DNA of 64,000 nucleotides from Ichthyophis bannanicus (taxonomy: Eukaryota > Chordata > Amphibia > Gymnophiona > Ichthyophiidae), in contig JAWIIG010000025.1 of assembly GCA_033557465.1 (NCBI GenBank), positions 9,726,501-9,790,500 on the forward strand, read 5' to 3'. Below are positions 31,950 to 43,582 of this stretch, in pieces. The translations under genes were made by a program, and so were the position numbers. Below the pieces are notes generated by a model. That model did not search any database and had not been told where the DNA came from. It worked only from the letters and a program-made list of their open reading frames with translations. How positions within the stretch are numbered: the first letter of the stretch is position 1; each line of letters starts with the position of its first letter.

Positions 31950-33450
31950 AATGGTTTTTGGTGATGGGCTATAGGAATTGTAGCGATGAGGGGAGGAAGA
32001 GCCCTTGTGGTATTGTGAGCCATGTTGTCTTCTGGGCATAGGAGAGCATTTCAGCCCCTCAGAGGATAGGGTCCGTAAAGTGTGCAGTGTTTTTTCATTA
32101 CATTGACCATCTCTTTGACCTTGTCTCCAAGGAGATTTTTGCCTGAGCAAGGAGCGTCAGCAAGATATTTGTAGGCATCCTCATGGAGGCTTGAGGCTCT
32201 CAGCAATGGCCATAGTGGCGGTGCAGGGGGTGGTCTCAAACACATTGAATGCTGACTAAATGAGGTATTTTCGACAGTCATGAAGGATGGGTAAAACCTG
32301 GTCTCTGTGAGCCAAAGGGAGGGGCATCAGGCCACCTCTGATCTTTTCAAAGAGGAAGCCATAGTAGAGAATATGTTGGAAATGATGAGCGGTAATGCAG
32401 ACATTCAGTATGGAGCTCTGGAAGGCCTTCCTTTCCGCTGTATCCAAAGACTTATAATCCTTTTCTGGAGGGATGCTGGAGTGGCTGTGGAAGCTCTTTG
32501 ACTTCTTCAAGGCCAATTATACAATGAGGGATTGATGTGGTAACTGAGTCCTTTTGAAGCCTGGGGTTGGCTAGATCCGATACTTGACTTTCAGTCTTTT
32601 GGACGTGGGGGTTCCTGAGAAGGGTGTTTGCCAAATCTTGTCTTGGCATTCTAGGAGGATCTTGTGCACAGGGATCAATACCAGGCTTTTCAGGTTTCCA
32701 GGTACTAGCAGATAGAGGACTTCATTGCATGAGTCCAGCTTGCAGCAGGGTGACAGTGAAAGTTGGGTAGCCAGCTTCTAGAGATTTCTGGAATAGGTGA
32801 GATCATTAAGTGGCGAGGCTGATAGAGACAGAGGGGGTGGTGAGTCTGGAGGAATATCTGGGGAGGTAGGATATCCAGAAGTGGCAGGTATGCTAGAATA
32901 TAGGAATTTACAAAGTCCTTGAAGCTGAGACTGCTGTCCTTTCTGCCCAAGAGATTGTGCTCCAGGGAGATGGGCTGCAGCCTCCATTGCATCTAGCATC
33001 CCAGTGAGTGGATGGTGGTGCCTGTCAGTGCTGGGCCATGAATCAAGAGAACACGTCCAGCAGGTGGTGAGGTGAAGGTTTGGCAGTTGAGTCACCTGGT
33101 GCTGGGGGGGACAACCATCTTGGTCTCCATGTGGTTGTAGTTGGAGGTGTGCATGCTGGAATAGTTATGGGCACTGGAGCCTTTGGAGGAGGAGAAGGGG
33201 CGGCAAAGCCTTGAATGAGTGCTCTTCTTCCTTAGTCATTCTGGGGAGGAGGAGGAGGAAGAGGAGAAGGAAGAGAAGCTGAAAGGATGCTTATGGTGTT
33301 GACAGCGTCAGGAGCCCCTAGACCTGTCTTTGTTGCTTCTGCCCCTGTCCTTGTGTCTGAGACTGACACTGTTGGCTGCCTCTCTGCTTCAGAGGTCAGA
33401 GGGAGCCTTGGCACTGATGGTGGAGAGGGATGGAATTCCCCAGTCCAGAA
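31950..33450 (-). pseudogene. DIRS C gag-like remnant
   Basis: The minus-strand fragments DEDAYKYLADAPCSGKNLLG-like, DKVKEMVNVMKKH and ERKAFQSSILNVCITAHHFQ correspond in order to the conserved gag core of other DIRS copies. Pro/Ser-rich N-terminal pieces lie up to about 33450. Frames change repeatedly. Confidence 0.55.
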
Positions 33451-33760
33451 GGTGGATCATTGAGCAGAGGGGAGGGGTTCCCATGTGCCTGTGGGCATGA
33501 CCAGACGGACATCAGTGCTAGTGGGTGTATAAGGATGTACAGTATAAGGAGATGTGCTGATGATATGGCAACTTGCTAGGAGGTGTTCCCCGAAGTGAGG
33601 GAATGAGGCAGCATTCTCAGTGCTGATAGGAGCTCCTGTCTAACCATTTGTCCTGGTGCTGAGGGAAGCGGTAGTGGGAGAAGTCAGAGCACGTGTGATA
33701 GTGGGAGCAAGCTGAGGAGACTGGCCATGGCTGATGGCTGGCAGGATTTTGGAGGCCTCC

Positions 33761-34980
33761 AGAGGTAAGGTAAGCAGGCATCTCTCCTTTCTCTTTCCTT
33801 CACTCCCCCTCCCCCAAGGTCCAACATCTCCTTGTTCTCGTCTCTCCATCCCCACCCATTCCATTTCATAGGCCAGCATTTCCCTATTCTTCTGTCCTTG
33901 GCCTGGCATTGCCCCCCTTTCTTTTTCCCCATCTCCATGCTCCAACATCTTTCCTCTTTTTTCTTATACCCCTTCCCATGCAGTCTAGCAGCTCTCCCTC
34001 TCTCCCTGTGCTCACTCTGGGAACATTTTCCTTCCAAATTCCCTTCCTTCCTCCTGCCACAGCCCCTTCAATTGGCTGGGCCTTCACACCTCTGAGCCTT
34101 TGCACCTCTACATTCTTCAAAGCCCTGCTGCGTTCTACCCTCATGGCAACAGGAAGCAGTGTCAGACGGGGCAGGATGCAGCAGGACTTTGGAAAGTGCG
34201 GGAAGTGTGAAGGCTCAGTAGTGCTCATTTCTTTTCTGTCTGTGCTGTTTCTGCCTCTAATCGTTTTTGCTGCTGTTGGCCCGGCCAGTTGAAGGGGCCA
34301 TGGCAGGAGGGAGGTATGGAAGGTGTGGCTCCCCTCTAGCTCTCCAGTGCTCCCCCCCTCAGGCAAGCACCTGGGGACCATGGCCCCTCCTGTCCCTCCT
34401 TGGTATGCCACGGATGGGCACACATACTTGCACGCGTGTATAAGAGCCATTTTTCACATATAAAAGATGTTTTACACGTGCACAATATTTTTTAAAATTA
34501 CCCCATGTATTTTATGAAAAAGGCACAGTGCTGAGCAGTCCACCACCAGCAGTGTAGTGGCCATCTCCAGTGGTGCCAATATCCAATTAGATGCCACTGC
34601 AGATTCTTGCTCACTGATATGCTGAAAATGGAGCATTTGTTTAAAACATTTATAAACTGCCTATTGATGTTTCTAAGTGGTTTTACAAAACCATACATAA
34701 CTAATGAAGGCAAGCACTTATTTCCATCTTGGTTCTCGAGCATGCTAAAGTTACTTGCATAACTGACCTGTAATTTGTACAAATAAAAAATGCACAGGAG
34801 TTTATTAACAGCTCATGTGAGTGTATTACAACATCTGTAATTCCACCACTTCAGGAGGAAGCTGTTTCCTACAGTCCAACCCGTATCCGTTTTACTGAAT
34901 CCTTAATGAACTAGACAAAATATGAGATACTGACAGAAAATGTTAACACCAATAAACACAGAGCAATTATACTCTATTTA
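33761..34980. other. No gene; short inverted repeat inside
   Basis: A pyrimidine-rich stretch (33780-34080), then a pair of inverted segments: 'ctcctgccacagccccttca' at about 34050-34082 and its inverse at 34284-34316. They may be the ends of a small unidentified element. No coding similarity was found. Confidence 0.35.
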
Positions 34981-36375
34981 CGGTTGTGGTCAACATTATT
35001 GGCACCCTTGCATTTTAGGTATGTTGTGTATAATATCTTGAGAAATAATTGGAAATATTCCAACTGTATGTCATCATAATATTTTAATAGTATGTTCAAA
35101 GGTATACAACAAAAAAAAGATGTCTGTGCAACTTAGACATAGTAATTTCTCAGAAACAAAATATGACCTTGACAGGATTAATGGCATTCTTCACTAATAT
35201 TTGATTGTATAACCCTTGGCAGTGATGACAGCCTCCAAACATTTCTTGTAGATATCTATAAGCTTCTTACAGCTGTATGCTGGTAGTTTCTCCCACTCTT
35301 CAACTGCAATTTGTTCCAGCTCATGACTGTTTCCAGGATTCCTTTACCAATGGCAGATTTCAGCTCTTTCCAAAGGTTCTCAATTGGATTGAGATGAGGA
35401 CTCATTGCTGGCCAATTTAAAAAAGGTCCATTTTCTCCTTTTTTCAACCATTCTATTGTACTTTTGGATGTATGTTTTGGGTCAATGACCTTCAACCCAG
35501 ACCTAGCTTTCTGACACTAGGTGGCACATTTCACTCCAAAATACCTTGGTAGTCTTCTGACTTCATGATTCCTTTAATCTGGGCCTCCAGTTCCTGAGGC
35601 AGCAAAACAGCCCCACAAAATTATGAAACTTCCAACATATTTAACTGTAGGAAGGGTGGTTTATTTCCTTATAAACTTCATTTCTTTGTCTGTAAATGTA
35701 TCACTGATCTGCACTGCCAAAGAGCTCAAGTTTGGTTTCATTTGTCTACAGAAAATTTTCCCAGAAGGATTGTGGTTTTTCAAGGTGGGTTTGGGCAAAG
35801 ATCAGGCGTGCTTTTTTATGTCTGTCTTTGAGCAGTGGGGTCCTCATTGGCCTTCGCCCATGAAGTTCTTCTTTGTTTAGTGTACAGTGTATGGTGTGGG
35901 TTGAAACCACCACTCCAGATTGCTCTAGGTCAGACTTAAGCTCTTTGGATATTGTGTACATAGTGCTTTTCCAACAGTTTGCACTAACCTTCAAAGACGT
36001 CTTAGATTAATTTTGCTCTTCCCACCATGTCCTGGGAGATTCTTGACAGTTCCATGAGCAGAAACCCTCTTAATAACATTGCAAACTACAGACACAGGAA
36101 TGTGAAGGTCTTTGGAGATGGCCTTGTACCCATTTGATGTTTGGTGATAATGGTTTTTCTGATGGTCTCAGGCAGCTCTCTTGTCTTCACCATTGTGAAA
36201 ATGGAACAGGGAGTGAATGTGGCCATTTTAAACATTAGAGCCATCTTTCATTAGTTGATTTAAGTCAAGTGAGTACTGACAATTGATCACAGGTGCATCT
36301 AATCTTACTGCAATGAGAATGTGGTTCTTCTGTTCAAACTGATTAGAATTGTTTATAAGGACGCCAATAATCATG
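34981..36375 (-). mobile_element. Tc1/mariner transposon, uninterrupted copy
   Basis: The left end is 'cggttgtggtcaacattatt' after TA at 34979-34980. The right end is 'gccaataatcatgtcac' near 36375. At about 1.39 kb, this is the uninterrupted relative of 14497-17628. Transposase on the minus strand is broken by frameshifts but keeps [10 protein letters not shown] (second Asp) and [20 protein letters not shown] (third acidic residue, Glu). Confidence 0.85.
35256..36190 (-). pseudogene. Tc1 transposase pseudogene
   Basis: Fragments of the helix-turn-helix N-terminus and the DDE domain occur in several frames: SANCWKSTMYTISKELKSDL near 35990, an IFAQTHLEKPQSFWENFL block near 35770, and the C-terminal DDE block at 35495-35256. 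Unlike the copy at 16200 the final Glu is present, but the gene cannot be translated through. Confidence 0.75.
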
Positions 36376-36387
36376 TCACTTGATTTG

Positions 36388-36600
36388 TCAGACATTCTGT
36401 TGTTTTATAGAAAGTACATTCACACATTGTTTGAAAGTTGCCCCTAAAGTGACCAGGCCCGGACTTAAGCATCTGGTGCCGATAGGCAAGACCAGACAGT
36501 AGATCCCAAACAACGGGGGGGGGGGGGGGGATCCATGATCCCAAGTTTATTTTTACATTATTGATGTTAACGTAATTATATTTTTTTGTACACTTGATTA
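36388..36600 (+). repeat. Dispersed repeat, copy 1
   Basis: 'gtcagacattctgttgtttt' through 'cccaagtttatttttacatt' to 'gattagtttgtaa' matches 43283-43505 along its length. A run of about 18 G lies at 36517-36534. The second copy continues into a LINE-like (ATAAC)n tail, so this is probably a LINE 3' UTR. Confidence 0.7.
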
Positions 36601-36782
36601 GTTTGTAATAATCATGTCCTGGCAATGTCCCAGTTTTTATACCATTTCCTACTATTTTCTTTTTTAATTGGTCTTGTTTTATTTGATTCTTTTGTATATT
36701 AAATATGTGTGCATATATAGTCCAAAGTCATTTCACTGGCTAATTTTTTTTACGAGACATTGAATATTAAGGGGCTGAACTG

Positions 36783-36812
36783 CAAGGGTGCCAATAATGT
36801 TGACCACAAGTG
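36783..36812. repeat. Isolated Tc1 terminal repeat
   Basis: 'gggtgccaataatgttgacc' then 'acaagtg', followed by TA, matches the Tc1 3' end at 17600-17628. The partner end was not found with confidence; this may be a MITE or a truncated Tc1. Confidence 0.6.
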
Positions 36813-36814
36813 TA

Positions 36815-37639
36815 TGCTGTACTTTGTGGACTTCATCCTGGACTGGAATCCTGCAGTATTGTTCAGTGCTTATGATACCACGTACATGCTGTCCAATCCC
36901 TGGGAAGGGCAGTCTGTCAAAGGTATTCCCACATATGAAATAGGGCTTTATGCGCGGAAATGCATTTTTTGAAAAATGCCCATCACATACATGTGTATAA
37001 TTATGTGCATGAATATTTATTAGCAGATAACTATATGCACATATCAGGCGGAGATATTCCTGTGGGTGGGATGTGAGTAGAGAATTGGGGGGGTTTTATT
37101 GTCAAAAGAATGTGCAAGTTTGCATGGGAAAAGCACCTACACAAATAGGGAGTGCAGTTTGGAGTGTGTACTTTTTCCTGTCAACTTTCAAAGGGACAAG
37201 CAGGGAAAGCATGAGCAGCACGGATCATGGAATTCTTTCCAACCATCCTGCGTAATTTTATAAGAGGATGCCTATGATGTGAAGCACAAAAGGCAATTAT
37301 TTTAAGCCTATTTTATAAAGGCAACACAGGCACCTATGTACTTTTGTAAAATAGGTTCACGAGGCCAGTCGCAATAGCGCGTGAACACTAATAAATATTT
37401 TTAGAGCTGTTCCAAAAAAGATATAAATGTGTCTGTATTCTATGCATGTATGTATATATTATAAACTATGCACATACATCATAGCTCCATCCTTGTTTGC
37501 CCAAACTTCGACCCGGAAACATCTACACAAAACTGCAGAAGAGCATGCACTCTTTCTATGCGCCTATTTTTTTTATATAAATATTATAGATTAAATATCA
37601 ATGCCAATCCCTCCAGAATTATTACTAAAGAAAAGGGAT
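36815..37639. other. No recognisable gene
   Basis: AT-rich sequence without protein similarity or clear repeat ends. Confidence 0.35.
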
Positions 37640-40095
37640 ATTACAGCATTACACAGGTCTGTGACTAAAAAGTTGTTTGATTATTTTCATCTAATTTCCA
37701 TGTATTTTGGTGTGCTGAAAACAAATAAAATATTGAAAAAACTCCTAGACGTCATGATTTGCCACAACATGCAAAATTGTCTTCAAATTTATCAAATTTT
37801 TTCAAAATTACTATTAATTAATTCACATAAGTGCATTTAAGATATAAAATACCAAAAAAACCTTAAAGGGGTTGTCTGAGTTATGTAAAAAAAAATATAG
37901 CACTGTAAATCTGATGGTCAGCAATATATACATAAGCTAAGCAAGTTTTAAGTCAGCGCTTCTAATGGTAGAAGGGGTTAATCTTTCCTGAAGAATCCAG
38001 TGGGAGACACAGGGCAGATAGCAGCAGCTCTGGTCAGTGCAGGGGGGCGTGGCCAGCACTGTGACGTCTCGTGTACAGACACAGAGCTGCCCTCTCCTGC
38101 ATGCCACACTTGTGCACGAATCATCATCAGGTTCTTGGTTCTAGGCTGTTCACACTTTTTCATCGCAATTCATGTTAGCTCGTCATTCTTCATCCGTTAT
38201 GTTATGGCTCCGCGAAAGTGTATTAATTCGCCAGACAGTTTCTGTTTCATCTGTGGTGAATATACAGTGTTGAAGCAACAGCAGAATATTACAGACTTTG
38301 TGAAAAAAGTATACTTTGCATACTTTGGACTAAAAATTGGAGATCAAGATAAAGTCTGGGTGCCTCATAAAGTGTGCAAATGGTGTGTTGAGGACCTCCG
38401 AAACTGGTTCAAGGGTAAGAAAAAATCTTTCCGTTATGGGATTCCTATGGTATGGCGAGAGCAAAAGAACCATAGTGACGACTGTTACTTTTGTTCATGT
38501 GAAAGGGTTTAATTCCAAATGGAAGCATTCCATTTCATAACCCAATCTTCACTCGGCAATTCGTCCCATCCCCCATGGCACAGATATACCAGTACCCAAG
38601 TCCCCTGCTACCTTGGAAGAGATACCTAGCTCCAATGAAGGTGAAGTCATACCTGAACCAGATGACGAATCAAGTTCTGACTTTGAAGATGATACAAGAC
38701 CAAAATTGTTTTCTCAGGAGGAGAAGAATGATTTGGTAAGAGACTTGAATCTTCCCAAAGATGCCGCTGAGTTACTCGGATCAAGGCTGAAAAGCAGGAA
38801 TTTATTGTTGCCAGGAGTATCATCTTCATGGTTCAGACATCGTGAAAAGGAGTTCGTTCCTTACTTCGCCCAGGAAGACAAGTTGGTTTATTGCATCGAT
38901 GTCGAAGGTCTGATGGGTCAATTTAAAATCCAATATGATTCAGAGCAATGGCATCTTTTTATAGATTCTTCAAAAAGAAGTCTCAAAGCAGTTTTACCCC
39001 ACAACGGTTTTTACGCTCCCATACCTGTAGGTCATTCCGTACACTTGAAGGAAACCTACGAGAACTTGGAATTGGTTCTTCGTAAAGTTAAATATGAAGA
39101 CCATGGTTGGCAAGTGTGTGGGGACTTGAAGGTCTTGTGCATGCTGCTTGGGCAACAAGCTGGGTATACCAAATATCCTTGCTTTCTGTGTCTATGGGAC
39201 AGTCGAGACCAACAAAATCACTGGACCAAGAAGAGTTGGCAGCTGAGGGTGCTAACAGTCCGTGAAAAAAATGTCCTCCGAGAAACTTTGGTACCTTCCC
39301 ATAAAGTTCTTCTACCACCTCTCCACATAAAATTGGGATTGATGAAGCAATTCGTAAAATCACTTCCAAGAGATGGAGAATGCTTCAAATACTTGGTCAC
39401 CAAGTTTCCAGGCCTGTCGGAGGCAAAATTGAAGGAAGGTGTGTTCGTCGGACCAGACATTAGAAGGCTTATAGTTGATCAAGAATTTGTCAATACCATG
39501 ACGGATCCTCAAAAAGAAGGGTGGATTGCATTTAAAGAAGTCATACAGAAATTTTTAGGCAATAACAAAGATCCTCACTACAAAAAGATCGTCGGACGAA
39601 TGCTGAAAGCATTTCAAGCTTTAGGTTGCCTGATGAGTTTGAAAGTGCATTTCCTCCAGTCCCACCTTGACTACTTTCCTGAAAATTTGGGAGCTGTGAG
39701 TGAGGAACAAGGTGAATGATTCCACCAAGACATTAAAGAGATGGAAAGGAGATACCAGGGAAAATGGAGCATTACAATGATGGCAGACTACTGTTGGATA
39801 CTTCAGAGAGACATTCCAGATGCTACTCACAAGCGTAAATGCACCAAGAGGAGCCTCACAACGAAGAAGAATCGAGATTAGTGTGTGTAGGTGAGCTCAT
39901 TTCAGTTCAAAAAAGGATTTTCATGAAAATATTGTAATAAAACTTTAATTTTATAAGTCTATTTCCATTTATTTTGAGGTATTGCCTTATTTAACATAGT
40001 TACCTAAATTGTCAGGAAACATGATGTCCTATGACAAAATGGAAGTCATTTTCGGATTCAGCGCACCAAAAAACAAAGATTACATGGAATAACCA
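37640..40095 (+). mobile_element. Transposon-like element of an unnamed family
   Basis: It contains one broken gene (38204-39882). Candidate inverted ends are 'ccatgtattttggtgtgctg' near 37700 and, inverted, 'ccatgtaatctttg' followed by 'ttttttggtgcgctgaatcc' near 40090-40050. I recall the protein family as multi-copy in many animal genomes, which suggests mobility, but I cannot name the superfamily. Boundaries are approximate. Confidence 0.5.
38204..39882 (+). pseudogene. Unnamed repeat-family protein (zinc-ribbon plus putative nuclease-like core), broken
   Basis: The ATG at 38204 opens MAPRKCINSPDSFCFICGEY. Two Cys pairs (CFICGE, CKWCVEDL) suggest a zinc ribbon, followed by GIPMVWREQKNHSDDCYFCS. 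A frameshift near 38505 and a TAA at about 38538 precede a long open stretch to 39719. That stretch carries KNDLVRDLNLPKDAAELLGS, LFIDSSKRSLKAVLPHNG, VCGDLKVLCMLLGQQAGYTK, PPLHIKLGLMKQFVK and LQSHLDYFPENLGAVSEEQG. A TGA then replaces an Arg codon (a CGA-to-TGA change would explain it), and the frame continues FHQDIKEMERRYQGKW to a TAG at 39882. Conserved acidic residues in FIDSSK, CGDLK and the E-x-G-E box could be a D-D-E set; this is inference. Confidence 0.6.
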
Positions 40096-42716
40096 AAACA
40101 GCTCTTGAAAAAAATCTTCATCCCATGGCAGCTGATAAGACAAAATCAAACTACAACCCCACTGCCCACTCCAGTGCCATGGTCAGACCACCACGTACTC
40201 TCCTTCACCTTACTCCTAAAACCCCCCACGCAACAAGCCGAAAGAGAACCCAAAACAAGAAGATTCAAGACCTACCATAAAGAGAACTTCCTACAAGACA
40301 TAATACCACAAATACAACAAGACTGCAATGGGTTAGATGAAACCATAAACAAATGGAAAGGTCCATAAACCATTATTAAGAAGGGACCCAGGATATCAAT
40401 GCTTGACCCAGTACAAGCATTGTGGAACCTGTGTCTTTTGGGGAAACTGCTAGGTACATATGACCTAGATTGGCCACTGTTGGAAACAGGATACTGGGCT
40501 TGATGGACCTTAGTCTGACCCAGTATGGCATCTCTTATGTTCTTATGGAACTCCACCCTATCAAAAGCTGCATCAGCGACAAACAAGGAAAAGACACACA
40601 CCCAAAGAAAAACCAGCTCTCCCTGGTACTCAAATGAAATTTGGGAATCAAAACGCACGCCCAGAAGACTAGAAAGAAAATGGAGGCACACCAAGTCACC
40701 AGAAGCAGCACTACAATACAGAACCGAGCAACAAGCCTACAACAACCTGATCAACAACCACAAGCAACACCACCACACCAACCTAATACTGAAAGCAGCC
40801 AACAAGCCAAGAGAACTATTCAACAAAGTGCAACAACTCACAAAAGACACCCCACGCCACAGTGAACACCAAATAGACCCACAGGAATTCGCAAGCTACA
40901 TGATAAACAAGAACACAACTCCAGCTCACGCTATGCCCACCAAAGAACTGGAACCACCAACACCACAGTCCCAGACCTGCAAACAATCCCACCAAACCTG
41001 GAAAGACTACCAACAAAGCAGCAGATAGAAGACATTGTGGGCACACTCAACACAACAACCTCACCAGCTGACCCATGCCTAGTGGAATGGATCAAGGCCT
41101 CCAAGGACCAACTAAGCCACCACTTACACAAAATCGTGAAAGAGTCCCTGCAACAAGGGCACCTGCCACAGGTACTAAAGCAAGCCACCATACGACCAAT
41201 CCTCAAAGGTAACATGTCAAACACCTCTGATCCAAAATCTTACCGACCAATCTCAAGCCTGCCTTTTATCACAAAAATCATTGAGAAAGTTGTACAAAGA
41301 CAACTCCAGGATCACGTGGACCTACATGCTCTGCTAGACTGCACCAACACGGCTTTAAACCACATCACAACGTAGAAACCCTATTCACCTCCCTCTTCGA
41401 CAGCCTCCTGAGAGGACTGGATAATATAAAAAACGGTTTCCTAATAATCTTCATCGACATCTCAGCTGCCTTTGACACGGTATCACACTCCACTCTCCTA
41501 CAGAGACTCCAAGAAATTGAACTCCGCAACAACACAATGAAATGATTCACCTCCTACCTAAGCAACCATACACAGCTAGTAAAATGTGGAGAGAAACGTT
41601 CAACCAAATTTCCCACCATGCAGGGAATACCACAGGGCTCGGCCCTATTATCAATTCTTTTCAACATCTATATACAGCCTATATGCAGTATCATCAGACA
41701 ACACAGCATACAATATCACCTAAATGCAGATGACATCATGGTGTACACCCCAGTTGACCTGAGCACCCCTGACACAATGACCAATTGCATCGTACACATG
41801 AACACCTGGCTCGCCGACCACAACCTCAAGGTAAACTTTGACAAAACTGAAGCAATGTTCCTCTCCAGAAACACAACATTCAAGCCACCTCAAGAAATCA
41901 AAATACTACACAGGACAACAACAACTAAGGATGAAGTAAAATATCTAGGTGTCATTCTGGACAAGAACCTCAATCTCCAATCCCACATAAACAAAACCGC
42001 AGCGAAAGCATACCACTCCTCAGCCAAGACCACTTCCACACCGTATGCCAGGCAGTCATCACTCCCATACTGGACTACAGAAATTCTTTATACCAGGGGC
42101 TACCAAAGCAAACTTTGCACCCACTTCAAATGGTCCAAAATACTGCAGCTTGCATAATCACAGGCACAGGCAAGTATGAACACATAACACTGGTTCTCCG
42201 ACAGTCGCACTGGCTACCTATAAGTGCACAGACAAAATTCAAGGCTATACTAACCATCTTCAAAATCATACACCACTGCTCAGCAGTTTCTACAGACCTT
42301 GATAACTAAAGACACAAGCAGCAGACCCAGACGAACCCAAGGCAGCAATAGACTCCTCACCCCAGCCGGATGCCACAGGACAAAGCAAGCAACTTCCAGG
42401 AGGCGTTATCACTCTCAGCACTGGATATACGGAACTCCCTCCCTGATGATCTACGAGCACAAAAAGACTTCAAGGACTTCCGCAAATCCCTTAAAACCCA
42501 CCTGTTCATGGACTCATTTGAACAACCCCCATAACTCAATCACCACCGATAGACATCAACCACCAAAGAACCAGATCTGGGCTGACCCCCCAGAATTAAA
42601 TGTTTGTCTGTTCACCTCTGTTCAATGCAGACCGTTTTGTCTTGTCCCTAACCACCTTGATTGAAGGAAAAGATGGTATACAAAACTGGCTAAATAAATA
42701 AAATAAATAAATAAAT
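40095..42716 (+). mobile_element. L2-type LINE, 5'-truncated, with nested CR1 tail
   Basis: It starts at the end of the endonuclease (VPWSDHHVLSFTLLL) and continues with the linker (SSPWYSNEIWESKRTPRRLE), RT and C-terminal block, then ends in 'aactggctaaataaataaaa'. RT pieces: SYRPISSLPFITKIIEKVV (41230 on), LIIFIDISAAFDTVS-type motif A near 41450, MQGIPQGSALLSILFNIYIQ (41618 on) and NADDIMVYTP (motif C first residue Y changed to N). Stops and frameshifts break the ORF. Confidence 0.85.
40374..40552 (+). mobile_element. CR1 LINE 3' end inserted in the L2-type LINE
   Basis: 'ggccactgttggaaacagga', 'tactgggcttgatggacctt' and a final 'tcttatgttcttatg' are the classic amniote/amphibian CR1 3' end. 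It separates two parts of the L2 linker that are contiguous in that family. ATGGAA occurs at both borders, a possible short duplication. Confidence 0.85.
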
Positions 42717-43282
42717 CCTGTGCGTGTGTGTGTGTGTGTATGTTTTGCTTTTGTGTGCATTTCTGACCTGGAGGTCAATGGAGTGGTCTAAATGGAGCAG
42801 TACACAAACATTCTATTGGTTTAGAAAGAATAATAAAATAAAATAAAATAAAGTGTCATACTATATCTATTAGATGTAATGCGATTTAATGTCAATTTCC
42901 TCATGCCTTTGTCACTGTCAACAAATTTAAAAAGATGGATTCTGCATTGTAACCACAAGGCATTTCTCTGCTTCTCTACCACCAGTAGGCATACACTGCA
43001 CAACCAGTGGCAAACCACATGGGTTCAGTCATTAGGTGTCACTGTACACAGCAACAGGGGGCAAAGCATTTCCAATCTCTCCACATGTATGCCTGCATTG
43101 GTGACTGTGATCAGAGGCGTAGAGAAGAGTGGAGAGGCAGTCTGAAACCACTATGTTTCAGTGTATTAGTATTTCTGTGCTGCAGATTCTGGAACTGCTT
43201 CTCTGAAAGAAATGCATTGGTCCATTTTTTTGTGACATTTCTCTGGAAACCCTGGTCCAGTCTGGCCTATTTTCAAACTCGG
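42717..43282. other. Microsatellites, otherwise unassigned
   Basis: A (TG)n tract at 42722-42740 and an (AAATA)n-like tract at 42829-42852. The rest has no recognised content. Confidence 0.4.
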
Positions 43283-43582
43283 TGTGTCAGACATTCTGTG
43301 GTGTTATAGAAAGTACATACACACATTGTTTGAAGGTTGCCCCTAAAGCGACCAGGGCCAGACTTAAGCATTTGGTGCCCACAGAGAAGACCAGATAGTA
43401 GATCTCAAACAGCGGGAGGGGGAATCTGCGATCCCAAGTTTATTTTTACATTATTGACGTCAACGTAATTATATTTTTTGTGTATCTGATTAGTTTGTAA
43501 ACTGCCTTGGGTTGAACTTTGGTTTAAGGAAAGTGGTATATAAGTACCATATAACATAACATAACATAACATAACATAAATA
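43283..43582 (+). mobile_element. Dispersed repeat, copy 2, with LINE-like tail
   Basis: It matches 36388-36600, then continues 'ttgtaaactgccttgggttg', 'gtggtatataagtaccat' and (ATAAC)n. This tail marks it as the 3' end of a LINE. Confidence 0.7.

Larger units (their letters stand above)
21810..33760 (-). mobile_element. DIRS-type retrotransposon C, hosting a nested hAT and DIRS D
   Basis: The 3' terminal repeat starts at 21810 (AAG then 'gttacttaacctgtaatggg'). The internal complementary region at 21985-22051 restates the ends around CTT. After the nested insertion (22052-28393) come the recombinase (29420-28690), RNase H and RT (about 31900-29850) and a gag-like region (about 33450-31950). 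The 5' terminal repeat is not found; the element fades out near 33760. It belongs to a different family from A/B/E/G and D/F ('cagcaggataagtcagcc' ends). Confidence 0.75.

Noticed and set aside
33684..34450. Minus-strand open frames over the pyrimidine-rich region
   Set aside because: Low-complexity Glu/Lys/Arg/Gly composition follows from base bias; no domain or conserved motif.
36376..36600. hAT insertion with ACTTGATT duplication
   Set aside because: The right-hand ACTTGATT corresponds to sequence inside the related repeat at 43283-43505, so it is not a target duplication.
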